A stretch of DNA of 64,000 nucleotides from JBMNCQ01 sp049366715. Its GTDB lineage: Bacteria > Bacillota > Peptococcia > Peptococcales > BICA1-8. The stretch covers positions 1-64,000 of the forward strand of contig JBMNCQ010000044.1 of NCBI GenBank assembly GCA_049366715.1, in the 5' to 3' direction. A program made the position numbers and the translations under genes. The notes under the pieces were generated by a model. It was not told where the DNA came from. It saw nothing but the letters and a program-made list of their open reading frames with translations, and searched no databases. This document shows, one piece after another, positions 41,020 to 50,218 of the stretch; positions within the stretch are counted from its first letter, which is position 1, and each line of letters starts with the position of its first letter.

Positions 41020-41035
41020 TGCAAGTTTTATGCCG
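41020..41035 (-). promoter_or_regulatory. sigma-54 (-24/-12) promoter of the nicotinate operon
   Basis: The minus strand reads CGGCATAAAACTTGCA. The GG at -24 and GC at -12 have the required spacing, and the -12 half is a perfect TTGCA; the -24 half differs from TGGCAC at two bases. It lies 35 bases from the ndhF start, and the adjacent gene encodes a sigma-54 activator, which strongly supports it. Confidence 0.82.
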
Positions 41036-41472
41036 AATCATAAAAGGTTTCAATAAATTAGCATCAAGCTGCTTTTATCCGGAGCAAAAATTTTCTGTTT
41101 TAAAACCAATTCCCGGAAATTAAAAAAGGACGCAGAACACCTAAAGTGCATTTGCGACCTCATTGCCAAGTAGTATTCGGTTTAATAAACAGGCTTAGAT
41201 TGATACATTTTGTCAAATAAATATTATTCATCGGTAATTTATTTTTAGATTCGAATCGTTCAGATTTTATCTAAAAATATCTTGTAGATGGTAAAAGTGA
41301 ATTTTTAGTACTTAAAAAGAATTCACCAAAGCTGTTAAAGACTCTCAGACAAGACAGCATTGCAATTTTGAAATGGAAATATGCATGAACTGCTGGAAAA
41401 AGGGGTAAATACCTGTTAAAATGCATTTCATTTTTGCAAAGGTCATTTCAATATTGAAATCCATGACATTTA
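41036..41472. promoter_or_regulatory. upstream regulatory region of the nicotinate operon with candidate activator sites
   Basis: This 437-base AT-rich gap has no gene. It contains a perfect 16-bp palindrome ATTTCAATATTGAAAT (41445-41460), with related ATTTCA or TGAAAT elements at about 41369-41374 and 41424-41430. A 10-bp inverted repeat (ATTTTTAGAT, 41241-41250 and 41269-41278) lies closer to the promoter. The palindrome is about 420 bases from the -24/-12 site, a distance a sigma-54 activator can bridge by looping. Which element binds the activator is not known. Confidence 0.55.
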
Positions 41473-43050
41473 TCACTCAATTTTATGTTCGCAAATTTTT
41501 CTCCATAAGGTGGTGGTACTTATATCCAAAATTGTTGCAGTTTCTTTTTTAGAACCATTGGTGTAATGCAGGGCCTTAATAATGGCCTCCTTTTCTGCTT
41601 TACAAATAACATCAGCGAGAGAAGGAAAGGTCATCTTAATATTTTTAGGGTGGCTATCTTGAATATAGGAAGGAAGATGTTCAACTTCGATTGCACTGTC
41701 ATTAACATCAACCATATTCATTGCATATTCAATACAGTTTTGCAGCTGCCTGACATTTCCGGGCCAATGAAAAGATATTAAGAGATTTTCTGCTTTTATA
41801 TCAATGCCTGTGACAAATTTACCCAGTAATTTATTGTATTTATTGATAAAAAATTTCACTAAAGTTGGTAAATCTTCGATTCTTTCCCGTAAGGTAGGTA
41901 ATTTTATCTGGACTACGTTTAATCTATAAAAAAGATCCTCTCTAAACATAGCTTTTTTAATGAGATCTACTAAATTTTTGTTGGTAGCGGCAATTATTCT
42001 GACATCTATTTTAATGGCTCTAGTGCTACCGATTCTCATAACTTCACGTTCTTGCAAAACTCTTAAAAGTTTGCTTTGTAAGTTATAATCCATCTCACTT
42101 ATTTCGTCAAAGAAAATTGTTCCGCCATTGGCTTGTTCAAATGCACCGGAATTTCCTCCTTTTTTTGCTCCTGTGAAGGATCCGCCTTCATAACCAAATA
42201 AGTAACTCTCAATTATCGAGGCAGGTATTGCTCCGCAATTAATGGCCACAAAAGGCTGCGACCTTCTTTCGCTATTATTATGTATAGCCTGGGCAAACAA
42301 TTCTTTACCTGTTCCTGTTTCTCCGTATATTAAAACAGAGGATATGCCCTTAGCAATAAAAGAAGCCATACTTTTGGTTTTTTTAATCGCTTCGCTTTCC
42401 CCGATAATATCATTGAAATTATAGCGGGCATATTGAAATTTCTTTACTTCTTCAATTAATTTATGTTCCTGTTGTACGCTCTGTTCATTGTTAAAGCCAA
42501 AGCCAAAGTCTTTGGTAATGGGAATTCTTACGCCTATTGCACCGTTTACGGACATTGATTCGCCGATAACGGTTTTTTGGGTAGCCATTGCCTCTTTAGC
42601 GGCTTTGCTTGTACTGCCGATAAAGCGTTCGGTAACATTCCCGTGGTAGTCTATGCTGGCTAATCTTCTGCCTTCTTTATCAAATAATACTGCCTCTCCC
42701 CCGGCTACCCTTGCGATAAAGGGGAGGGCTTTAATCAGCGAGTTTTTTAAATCTTTATCCCGTTGAATCCGTTCAATATTATTTGCCGCTAAAACATAAT
42801 CTCCCAGCGGCAAGGCCCATAATTCCGCACTATCGATAATTTGTGAAAAACCTGTTTGAAAATTCCCTGTCTGAGCCGCAGTCTTGGCAAGATCAAAGAG
42901 CATACCTTTTAGATAATGAATTTCCTGTCCCTGTGAATCATATGTCTTAATCCGCCGCCCCTGGTTATCGGTGACGGCGGCATAACCTCCTGTAATCCGG
43001 GCAATAGCAGGTAATATTTCTAATAAGTTTTCAAGTGACAGCACTGACAT
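41473..43050 (-). CDS. sigma-54-dependent activator of the nicotinate cluster
   Basis: A 525-residue enhancer-binding protein. The sensor region (residues 1-205) consists of two related repeats: LPAIARITGGYAAVTDNQGR (13-32) and LPFIARVAGGEAVLFDKEGR (109-128), 96 residues apart. The AAA+ domain (about 213-440) has Walker A GETGTGKE (243-250), the sigma-54 contact loop as GSFTGA (290-295, usually GAFTGA) and Walker B FFDEIS. A Fis-type HTH ends the protein (GSKKETATILDISTTTLWRK). There is no receiver domain, so it should sense a small molecule directly, probably nicotinate or 6-hydroxynicotinate. It is adjacent to the ndh promoter and transcribed toward it. Confidence 0.93.
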   Translation of the reverse strand: MSVLSLENLLEILPAIARITGGYAAVTDNQGRRIKTYDSQGQEIHYLKGMLFDLAKTAAQTGNFQTGFSQIIDSAELWALPLGDYVLAANNIERIQRDKDLKNSLIKALPFIARVAGGEAVLFDKEGRRLASIDYHGNVTERFIGSTSKAAKEAMATQKTVIGESMSVNGAIGVRIPITKDFGFGFNNEQSVQQEHKLIEEVKKFQYARYNFNDIIGESEAIKKTKSMASFIAKGISSVLIYGETGTGKELFAQAIHNNSERRSQPFVAINCGAIPASIIESYLFGYEGGSFTGAKKGGNSGAFEQANGGTIFFDEISEMDYNLQSKLLRVLQEREVMRIGSTRAIKIDVRIIAATNKNLVDLIKKAMFREDLFYRLNVVQIKLPTLRERIEDLPTLVKFFINKYNKLLGKFVTGIDIKAENLLISFHWPGNVRQLQNCIEYAMNMVDVNDSAIEVEHLPSYIQDSHPKNIKMTFPSLADVICKAEKEAIIKALHYTNGSKKETATILDISTTTLWRKICEHKIE

Positions 43051-43417
43051 TTTAACACCCCATAATATTAATTTATTTCAAAAACTCACCAGTTCATATC
43101 TATATATAGACTAACACAGATATCTTCCGGCTTAAAATAAATATAATATTCATAATTAAATTCCCTTTGAAAAGCTTATTTCCTCCTATAATTCTACAAG
43201 ATTAGACAAAATATCGTAAAAAAATATAAAATTTACATAAAATGGAATGATTCGTATTTAAGAAATCAAAAAGGAGCTCAGAGGGAACTGAACTCAAATT
43301 TAAAATAGGTAGCTAGCCTGCCTTGATATAAAGGTTTGTTAAAATCAAATTTAAATTGGTGGATCAGATCGACTTTTAAAGGCAAACCTGCTTGCCAAGA
43401 TAAATCAACTAACATCT
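43051..43417. other. intergenic region with a doubtful 45-residue ORF
   Basis: No recognised gene. On the minus strand a frame from 43415 to 43278 reads MLVDLSWQAGLPLKVDLIHQ and continues to RLATYFKFEFSSL; it starts three bases after the glucokinase stop without a clear ribosome binding site. It may be a small coupled gene or the leftover end of another protein. A sigma-70 promoter for the activator gene should lie in the AT-rich half near 43051-43200, but none stands out. Confidence 0.35.
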
Positions 43418-44377
43418 TCAGCCGCCTAGCGTTTCGATTTCTTTAAAAAAAAGACTGGCACCGCCGATTAGGCCGGCTTTATTGCCTAATTTTGCCTTTT
43501 TGATGATGATCTGATTTTTAAAGGTAGGAAAGGTAAGTTTCTTTACCATATCATCCAATCCAATTAGTAATGCATCATTTAATTCGATGATTCCCCCGCC
43601 CAGGATGAGACACTGGGGATTAAAGATATTGATTAAATTTGCTAAACCTAAGGCTAAATATTCTTTTACTTCCGTGATAATTTCAACTGCCTGCGGCTCT
43701 CCCTCTTGCCAGGCTTTGAAGATATCCTGCAGGGTAAAAGAATCATTGCTTCCTTTTGTAAATTGGTTTATCGGATATTCCCCACTCTGAATTTTAGCAG
43801 AGATTTTTTTTATAATGGCAGAAGCAGATACCAGTGTTTCCCAGCATCCTTTGTTTCCACAGGAACACAGGGGACCATCTTTTTTTAATATCATATGACC
43901 GGCTTCCGGTGCAAAACCAGATGTTCCGGTAAAAAGTTTCTTGTCGAGAATAACTGCCGAGCCTATGCCGGTTCCTAGTGTTATACAAAGAATATTATGA
44001 TAGCTTTTCCCGGCTCCGTGAAAAAACTCCCCCAGACAGGCGGCATTAGCATCATTGATTAATCTAACCTCCAGCCCGGCGGATTGTTCGATTATTTTAC
44101 CAAAATTTATATTATTCCAATGTAAATTGGGGCTATATAAACAGTTTCCGGTAGTTCTCTCAATGGAACCGGCTAAAGCAATACCGATTCCTTGTAAAGC
44201 GTTTTGCTCTTGATAAGATTTAATCAAGTTTTTGATCGTGTCCAGGACATGGTCAGGTCCTTGCCGGGAGTTAGTAGGTATACTTTGAAAATCTTTAAGC
44301 AGCCCCCGCTCATTAACTAAACCGGATTTTATAGAAGTTCCCCCGATATCAAGACCTAGAATAATTTTCTCCTCCAT
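43418..44377 (-). CDS. glk: ROK-family glucokinase
   Basis: A 319-residue ROK sugar kinase. It opens with the ATP phosphate loop LGLDIGGTSIKSGLV, has the active-site region NDANAACLGE, and the zinc motif CSCGNKGCWE that defines ROK kinases. It phosphorylates glucose released by the malto-oligosaccharide enzymes encoded upstream. The ATG at 44377, after TTGAGGTG, is preferred to one six codons further up that would overlap malQ. It is the last gene of the glk-malQ-GH13 set on the minus strand. Confidence 0.92.
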   Translation of the reverse strand: MEEKIILGLDIGGTSIKSGLVNERGLLKDFQSIPTNSRQGPDHVLDTIKNLIKSYQEQNALQGIGIALAGSIERTTGNCLYSPNLHWNNINFGKIIEQSAGLEVRLINDANAACLGEFFHGAGKSYHNILCITLGTGIGSAVILDKKLFTGTSGFAPEAGHMILKKDGPLCSCGNKGCWETLVSASAIIKKISAKIQSGEYPINQFTKGSNDSFTLQDIFKAWQEGEPQAVEIITEVKEYLALGLANLINIFNPQCLILGGGIIELNDALLIGLDDMVKKLTFPTFKNQIIIKKAKLGNKAGLIGGASLFFKEIETLGG

Positions 44378-44391
44378 AATGCACCTCAACT

Positions 44392-45894
44392 TCACCGATT
44401 ATACTTCTTTATTAATTGTGTTAATTTTTGGGCAAGGTTTTTATCTAAACATCCGTCATTAAATCTCCAATCCCAATTATTGCCTAAAGTACCAGGGTAA
44501 TTCATGCGGGCCGAACTGTCTAGCGCCAGAATATCTTGTAAAGGAATTATCGTTAAAAGGGAACTTGATGCTAAGGCGATTTCGATAAAACGCCAGGAGA
44601 TTTCCTGGTCATCCATAGCAGGTAAAATACCTAAATCAGCCGCAAATCTTTTTTGTACGGGGGTTTTTTCAAGGCAATGCCGTTTAAACCAGCCCAGGAT
44701 CGTATCATTATCATGGGTTCCGGTATAAACTACCGAATTAGTGGCTAATTTAAGGGGTAAAGCAATTTTTTGATTTGTATCTTCCAAAATAAATTGGAGT
44801 ATCTTCATTCCCGGAAAATCAAACTCATTCTTTAATTGTTCTACCTCCGGAGTTATGATTCCTAAATCCTCTGCAATAACAGGTAATTTACCTAAATATT
44901 TTTCTAAGGCAGAGAAAAAAGAAGCGCCGGGACCTTTTATCCATCTGCCGTTGACGGCGGTTTCTTCTGTGGCAGGAATTTCCCAATAAGCTTCAAATCC
45001 TCTAAAATGATCTAACCTGACAAGATCAACCAGGCTTAAAGCTACGGAGAATCTTTGCCGCCACCACTGATATTCATCTTGTTGCATACGGTTCCAGTTA
45101 TAATGGGGATTGCCCCAGAGCTGACCGGTTTTGCTGAAGTAATCAGGCGGAACGCCTGCGATTTTAGCCGGAGCCCCCTGTTTATCCAAACAGAATAAAT
45201 GAGGATTAGCCCAGACATCCGCACTGTCATCGGCCACGAAAATAGGAATATCGCCAATTATTTTTATGTTTTGGGAATTTGCATACTCTTTTAATTCGCG
45301 CCATTGGGCAAAAAATTTAAATTGTAAAAATTTCTGGTATTGAATCTCGTCCTGTAACAATTCTTGATAACATGCTACAGCTTCTTCAGTGCCTTGGACA
45401 GCAGAACTTTCCCAGCGGTGCCGGCTGCATCCGTTAAAATATTTTTTTAAAGACATAAACAAGGAGTAATTTTCTAACCAAAAACAATTTTGTTCTACAA
45501 AATCTGTGAATGCCGGACATCGGTCAGGGTTAAATCTCTGAAAGGCAATCCTAAATAATTTATCTTTATAATTTTTTACTTTGGGAAATTCCACTTTATT
45601 TTTATTATACAGGGGAAGGTCTTGTAAATCTCCATTATTTAAAAGTTCTTCCTGTATAAGTTTATCAGGGCTGATCAATAAAGGGTTTCCAGCAAAAGCC
45701 GAGAAAGCTTGGTAGGGTGATTCACCGGGGCCTGGTGGATTCAAAGGCAGAATCTGCCAATATTTTTGCAGGCCGGCGCATAAAAAATCGATAAATTTAT
45801 ATGCTTGGGGACCTAAATCTCCTATTCCGTAAATGCCGGGTAAGGAGGTGACATGTAAGAGAATACCGCTGCCTTTTTTTAGTCTCATTTTCAT
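44392..45894 (-). CDS. malQ: 4-alpha-glucanotransferase (amylomaltase)
   Basis: A 500-residue GH77 enzyme that transfers alpha-1,4-glucan segments between maltodextrins and frees glucose. Typical markers are SGILLHVTSLPGIYGIGDLG at the N-terminus, VGIPPDYFS-like GVPPDYFSKTGQLWGNPHYN, the nucleophile aspartate in VRLDHFRG and the acid/base glutamate in VIAEDLGIIT. YTGTHDNDTILGW carries the third carboxylate. Length and domain layout match the compact bacterial MalQ. It lies three bases from the GH13 gene and works with the phosphorylase and glucokinase of the cluster. Confidence 0.96.
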   Translation of the reverse strand: MKMRLKKGSGILLHVTSLPGIYGIGDLGPQAYKFIDFLCAGLQKYWQILPLNPPGPGESPYQAFSAFAGNPLLISPDKLIQEELLNNGDLQDLPLYNKNKVEFPKVKNYKDKLFRIAFQRFNPDRCPAFTDFVEQNCFWLENYSLFMSLKKYFNGCSRHRWESSAVQGTEEAVACYQELLQDEIQYQKFLQFKFFAQWRELKEYANSQNIKIIGDIPIFVADDSADVWANPHLFCLDKQGAPAKIAGVPPDYFSKTGQLWGNPHYNWNRMQQDEYQWWRQRFSVALSLVDLVRLDHFRGFEAYWEIPATEETAVNGRWIKGPGASFFSALEKYLGKLPVIAEDLGIITPEVEQLKNEFDFPGMKILQFILEDTNQKIALPLKLATNSVVYTGTHDNDTILGWFKRHCLEKTPVQKRFAADLGILPAMDDQEISWRFIEIALASSSLLTIIPLQDILALDSSARMNYPGTLGNNWDWRFNDGCLDKNLAQKLTQLIKKYNR

Positions 45895-45897
45895 TCC

Positions 45898-47874
45898 TCA
45901 CAGTTTATCACTAAGTTTTTTTATGAATAACTTTCCTTGCAAAGGTTCAACTTTCATCTGTAATAAGCCGTCTTCTACCGTAAGACTATGATTTGCTTCT
46001 AATAAATTGAATAATTTACATTTTGCTACATATTCACTTAAATTAACTTTGATTTCCATTGTTTTGCGGACACTTCTGTTTACCAAAAGGATTGCTAAAT
46101 TATTTTCCTGCTCCTGCATAAACACATTCTTATTATTTCTAATTGTTCTGACATAACCAAATACGTCATCATTTTGGACCGTCAGGGGTAGCCATTCCCC
46201 TGTTTTGAAGACATCATATTTATTTCTTAGGGAAATTATTTTCTTATACCAGTTAAGAATCTCCTGGTCCTCATGGCCCCAAGGGTAAGTTCCTCTATTA
46301 AAAGGATCTTGATATCCTTCCATTCCAACTTCATCACCGTAATAAATACAGGGGACTCCGGGAAAAGTCATTTGAATCAAGGTAAGTAGTTTTAATCTTT
46401 GTTTGGCCAGCATTCTTTGCGAAAGAGTTAACTCCAAATTAGTATCATGCCCATATTTTATCAAAATATCTTCGGGAATACCTCCCAATACCGTTAAAAT
46501 TCGGGGTACGTCATGGGTACCTAAAATGTTCATATTGGCATAAAAGTTATGTAAAGGATAGTTCTCTTTAATGCTTAATAAAGCTAAAGTTGCTTCAGAA
46601 GCATGTTTTCGTCCGGTGAAAAAATCCAGTAATATTTGCCGGAAAGGATAATTCATGACAGAGTCTAACTCTTCTCCTAACAAATACTCCCGTATTTTAT
46701 GGTAGCTGACTTTACGGGAAGCATCTTCCCAGACTTCGCCAATTAAGACGGAGTCAGGATCAAGGTTCTTCATCTCCCGGTGAATTTCTTTAATAAATTC
46801 ATCGGGCAGTTCATCGGCTACATCTAACCGCCAGCCTTTGGCCCCCATTTTCAGCCAGTATTTTATAATGCTGTTGTCGGCAGTGATGATAAAATCGCGG
46901 TAGCAAGGGTCCATTTCATTGACGTTAGGCAGAGTGTCGATACCCCACCAGCAGTGATATTCATCACAGTGCTTTTGAAAAGAATACCAGGAATAATAAG
47001 GTGATTCTTCTGATTGATATGCTCCTATATTATCATAAGTCCCTTCTTTATTAAAATAAATACTGTCACTACCGGTATGACTGAATACTCCGTCCAGGAT
47101 GATTTTTATCCCCATTTCATTTGCTTTAGCAGCTAAAATCTGAAAAGTCTCATTGTCGCCGAATATCGAATCAACCTTTTGGTAATCTGCCGTATCGTAT
47201 TTATGGTTACTGGGGGCTTCAAAAATCGGGTTTAGATAAAGAACCGTGATGCCGAGATCTCTCAGATAGGAAAGCTTTTTTATAATACCCGCCAAATTTC
47301 CGCCATAAATATCAAAACCCCTGATTTCTCCTGTCTTTTCATTAACCCGGTACGGTTTAATATTTTCTTCCCAGGCCGGATAATGATAAACGTATTTGTT
47401 TGCTTTTTTGTTGAGAATTTTTTGACCTTCATGACCATTATAAAATCTGTCTACGAATATCTGGTACATGATTGATTCTTTAAACCAGTGAGGGGTAGAC
47501 GCCCCTTCTTTATAGACAGTGATTTGATAAGAAGGAGGTTCCCATTCCTGAGTGGCTCCCCTGCCTCCGTAATCTGTGCTATTTCCATAATAATATTTTT
47601 TGCCGTCCAGGTATAAAATAAAAAAATACCAAAGCTGCAATGGTGCTGCCGGAGCTTTTAGCCTTATCTGATATATTCTTTTATTACCGGAAATTTCATT
47701 TAAGTACATAGCAATCTGTTCTTCTTCGGTTCCTTTCCAGAGGCGTAAAATGACTTTATCTACAGGTTTCATGACGACAATTTTTAATCGTATTTCCTGA
47801 TTACAAGGAACAGCCCCGAAAGGAGTGCGATAATAAAGATCATGTGAATCATGAATAACCCAATCCGTATACAC
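45898..47874 (-). CDS. GH13 alpha-amylase-family enzyme (neopullulanase/cyclomaltodextrinase-like)
   Basis: A 658-residue glycoside hydrolase. Residues about 1-130 are a beta-rich N-terminal domain (CBM34-like). The catalytic barrel follows, with YQIFVDRFYNG, the nucleophile aspartate in GWRLDVADELP, the acid/base glutamate in LIGEVWEDAS and the third carboxylate in NILGTHDVPRI. The C-terminal beta domain closes the protein. There is no signal peptide, so it acts on cytoplasmic maltodextrin or glycogen. A GTG at 47874 with AGGTGGGG is preferred to an upstream TTG. Its exact specificity cannot be read from sequence. Confidence 0.9.
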   Translation of the reverse strand: MYTDWVIHDSHDLYYRTPFGAVPCNQEIRLKIVVMKPVDKVILRLWKGTEEEQIAMYLNEISGNKRIYQIRLKAPAAPLQLWYFFILYLDGKKYYYGNSTDYGGRGATQEWEPPSYQITVYKEGASTPHWFKESIMYQIFVDRFYNGHEGQKILNKKANKYVYHYPAWEENIKPYRVNEKTGEIRGFDIYGGNLAGIIKKLSYLRDLGITVLYLNPIFEAPSNHKYDTADYQKVDSIFGDNETFQILAAKANEMGIKIILDGVFSHTGSDSIYFNKEGTYDNIGAYQSEESPYYSWYSFQKHCDEYHCWWGIDTLPNVNEMDPCYRDFIITADNSIIKYWLKMGAKGWRLDVADELPDEFIKEIHREMKNLDPDSVLIGEVWEDASRKVSYHKIREYLLGEELDSVMNYPFRQILLDFFTGRKHASEATLALLSIKENYPLHNFYANMNILGTHDVPRILTVLGGIPEDILIKYGHDTNLELTLSQRMLAKQRLKLLTLIQMTFPGVPCIYYGDEVGMEGYQDPFNRGTYPWGHEDQEILNWYKKIISLRNKYDVFKTGEWLPLTVQNDDVFGYVRTIRNNKNVFMQEQENNLAILLVNRSVRKTMEIKVNLSEYVAKCKLFNLLEANHSLTVEDGLLQMKVEPLQGKLFIKKLSDKL

Positions 47875-48113
47875 AAATTCCCCACCTATCTGCAAGTCTT
47901 TTGGCAGCCAGTAATTATTTTGTGTTTTTTGAAAGTTTTTTGGAAATAAATAATTAATGTTTAGAAATATTTTGTCTCAAAAGGTGCCGGATTATCCGAA
48001 AGCCAGCTGTTACTTTTGCAAACATTGCATAAAAGAATTTACATTTAGCTAAATTAATCATTAAAGCTTAAATTTAACTTTTAGGAGCTTTATTATTGGA
48101 AAGGAGAATTTAA

Positions 48114-48575
48114 ATGTCCCAAACAATTGATTTTCCGGCTTTTAAACAAGATTATATTGAGCCTGGGTACCGTTTGCCTGTTAAATACGGGGAAACATTT
48201 ATTGTTTTGATGATTCGGGATCCTCAAAATATATTTGCTTATTGGGAGGTAGCAGAGCATACGCTAAATAGTTTTACCGAAGAATATGGCTACAATAATT
48301 TACTAACTTCAAAATTAGCGATTCGTCTTTCGTGGGCTAATCACCAGCAAATAATAACCGTTAACGACAATACCGAAAGCTGGTATATTTTTTTAGAAGA
48401 GGGAATCCCCCTTTTCGGCGAATTAGGAAGAATTTTAGCAGATAATACATTTGTTTCTTTTGCAAAATCCAACTACTTAAATGATCATTTTGTATTTAAT
48501 GATCTGCCTGATCATCGTCTGGCTGATCATCTGCAGAAAACCCTTGATAAATGGCAGCCCGGGATTTCTTCTTAA
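48114..48575 (+). CDS. DUF4912 protein
   Basis: A 153-residue protein of the DUF4912 family, recognised by GETFIVLMIRDPQNIFAYWE, the characteristic DP...YWEV segment. The fold is beta-rich, possibly related to carbohydrate-binding domains. The gene is 31 bases upstream of the GH57 branching enzyme, with which DUF4912 genes are often linked, so a role in alpha-glucan metabolism is likely. No catalytic residues are evident. A GGAG site precedes the ATG. Confidence 0.82.
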   Translation: MSQTIDFPAFKQDYIEPGYRLPVKYGETFIVLMIRDPQNIFAYWEVAEHTLNSFTEEYGYNNLLTSKLAIRLSWANHQQIITVNDNTESWYIFLEEGIPLFGELGRILADNTFVSFAKSNYLNDHFVFNDLPDHRLADHLQKTLDKWQPGISS

Positions 48576-48606
48576 AATACTATATAACGAGAAAGGATTG
48601 ATTTTT

Positions 48607-50190
48607 TTGGAACAAGGGTTTTTGGCGCTGGTTTTACATAATCATTTACCCTTTGTCAGGCATCCTGAATACGAAGAGTTTTTAGAAGAACGCTGGCTAT
48701 TTGAAGCAATATTAGAAACCTATTTACCTCTGTTACAAACTTTAGAGCAATTAAATAAAGACGGGGTGGATTACCGGATTACCTTATCCTTTTCGCCGTC
48801 TCTTTTAACCATGCTTAATGACCCTTTACTGCAAAACCGTTTTAAAAACCATTTGGCAAAATTACTGGAATTAGGTGATAAAGAGATTAACCGGACTCGG
48901 GGGTCCGGTGAGTATACATTAGCAGAAATGTATAAAACGAAAATTTCTCAAATGAATGATTTTTTTATCGACCGTTGTCGGGGTAATATGATTAACCTTT
49001 TAAAAGAATTGAATTCTACAGGGAAGATTGAATTGATCACTTGTGCAGCTACCCATGGTTTTCTTCCTTTTATGGAAAAACAAGGAGCAAAAGTGCAGAT
49101 TGCGGTTGCCGTAGATATTTTTCGAAAATTTTTCAATGATACTCCCCGGGGGATGTGGCTGCCTGAATGTGCATATCTTCCCGGTCTGGAAGAGATATTA
49201 AAAGAATATGGTATTAAGTACTTTTTTCTGGAGACCCACGGCATCATATACGCTGATCCGCCTAATTACAGCCACAGTGTATACGCACCGCTGCAATGCC
49301 CCAATGGGGTAGCGGTTTTCGGCCGGGATCCTGAATCCTCGAAACAAGTATGGAGCAAAGATGAAGGATATCCCGGAGATTTTAATTATCGTGAATATTA
49401 CCGCGATATCGGTTTTGATCTTCCCGTGGATTATATTTCTCACTACATTCATCCCGACGGGATTAGACTGAATACCGGATTTAAATATTATAAAATAACC
49501 GGTAAAAGCAATGAGAAAGAATTATATAATCCCTGGATTGCCCGGGAAAAAGCTGCGGAACATGCGGACAATTTTATTTTCAATCGGCAAAAGCAAATTG
49601 AGCATTTAAGTTCATTTATGGACCGAAAACCACTGGTAGTAGCACCCTTTGACGGCGAATTATTTGGTCACTGGTGGTTCGAAGGGCCGATCTGGCTGGA
49701 CATGTTGCTTAGAAAAATTCATTATGATCAAGATATCATAAAAACAATCATACCTAGTGAATATCTGCGTAAATATCCTGATAATCACATCGCTCAGCCG
49801 GCAATGTCCAGTTGGGGAAATAAAGGGTATTTTGAGGTATGGCTTAATGGTAGTAATGATTGGATATACAGACATTTGCATAAAGCATCCGGTTATATGA
49901 CAGAGCTGGCCAGAACTTATCCGGGAGCAACCGGTCTGGAAAGGCAAGCCTTACAACAGGCGGCTCGTGAACTTCTCCTGGCCCAAGCTAGTGACTGGGC
50001 GTTTATAATTAAAACGGATACTATGGTCGAATATGCCAAAAAAAGAACAATTGATCATCTGGGCAGATTTTTTAAAATATATCAGGATTTAAAAAACCAC
50101 CAAATTGATCCTGGCTGGCTGAATGCGGTAAGCGCCAAAAATAACATTTTCCCGGAAATTGATTATAGTTTGTATGCTTCTTACAAATAA
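48607..50190 (+). CDS. GH57 1,4-alpha-glucan branching enzyme
   Basis: A 527-residue GH57 enzyme that makes alpha-1,6 branches in glycogen. Motifs in order are LVLHNHLPFVRHPE, the nucleophile glutamate in GMWLPECAYLPGLEE, and the acid/base aspartate in PFDGELFGHWWFEG. The C-terminal helical domain is present. An upstream in-frame ATG (48481) lies inside the DUF4912 gene and yields a non-homologous leader; the TTG at 48607, behind GAAAGGA, gives the expected N-terminus. GH57 amylases share the motifs, but the WLPECAY and branching-type insert favour a branching enzyme. Confidence 0.92.
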   Translation: MEQGFLALVLHNHLPFVRHPEYEEFLEERWLFEAILETYLPLLQTLEQLNKDGVDYRITLSFSPSLLTMLNDPLLQNRFKNHLAKLLELGDKEINRTRGSGEYTLAEMYKTKISQMNDFFIDRCRGNMINLLKELNSTGKIELITCAATHGFLPFMEKQGAKVQIAVAVDIFRKFFNDTPRGMWLPECAYLPGLEEILKEYGIKYFFLETHGIIYADPPNYSHSVYAPLQCPNGVAVFGRDPESSKQVWSKDEGYPGDFNYREYYRDIGFDLPVDYISHYIHPDGIRLNTGFKYYKITGKSNEKELYNPWIAREKAAEHADNFIFNRQKQIEHLSSFMDRKPLVVAPFDGELFGHWWFEGPIWLDMLLRKIHYDQDIIKTIIPSEYLRKYPDNHIAQPAMSSWGNKGYFEVWLNGSNDWIYRHLHKASGYMTELARTYPGATGLERQALQQAARELLLAQASDWAFIIKTDTMVEYAKKRTIDHLGRFFKIYQDLKNHQIDPGWLNAVSAKNNIFPEIDYSLYASYK

Positions 50191-50218
50191 TATAAAAAAC
50201 TATACTGGAGGATTTGCT

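Noticed and set aside
43380..43400. Possible sigma-54 promoter upstream of the activator gene (minus strand TGGCAAGCAGGTTTGCC)
   Set aside because: The distance between the GG and GC elements is one base too long, and sigma-54 promoters do not tolerate that well.
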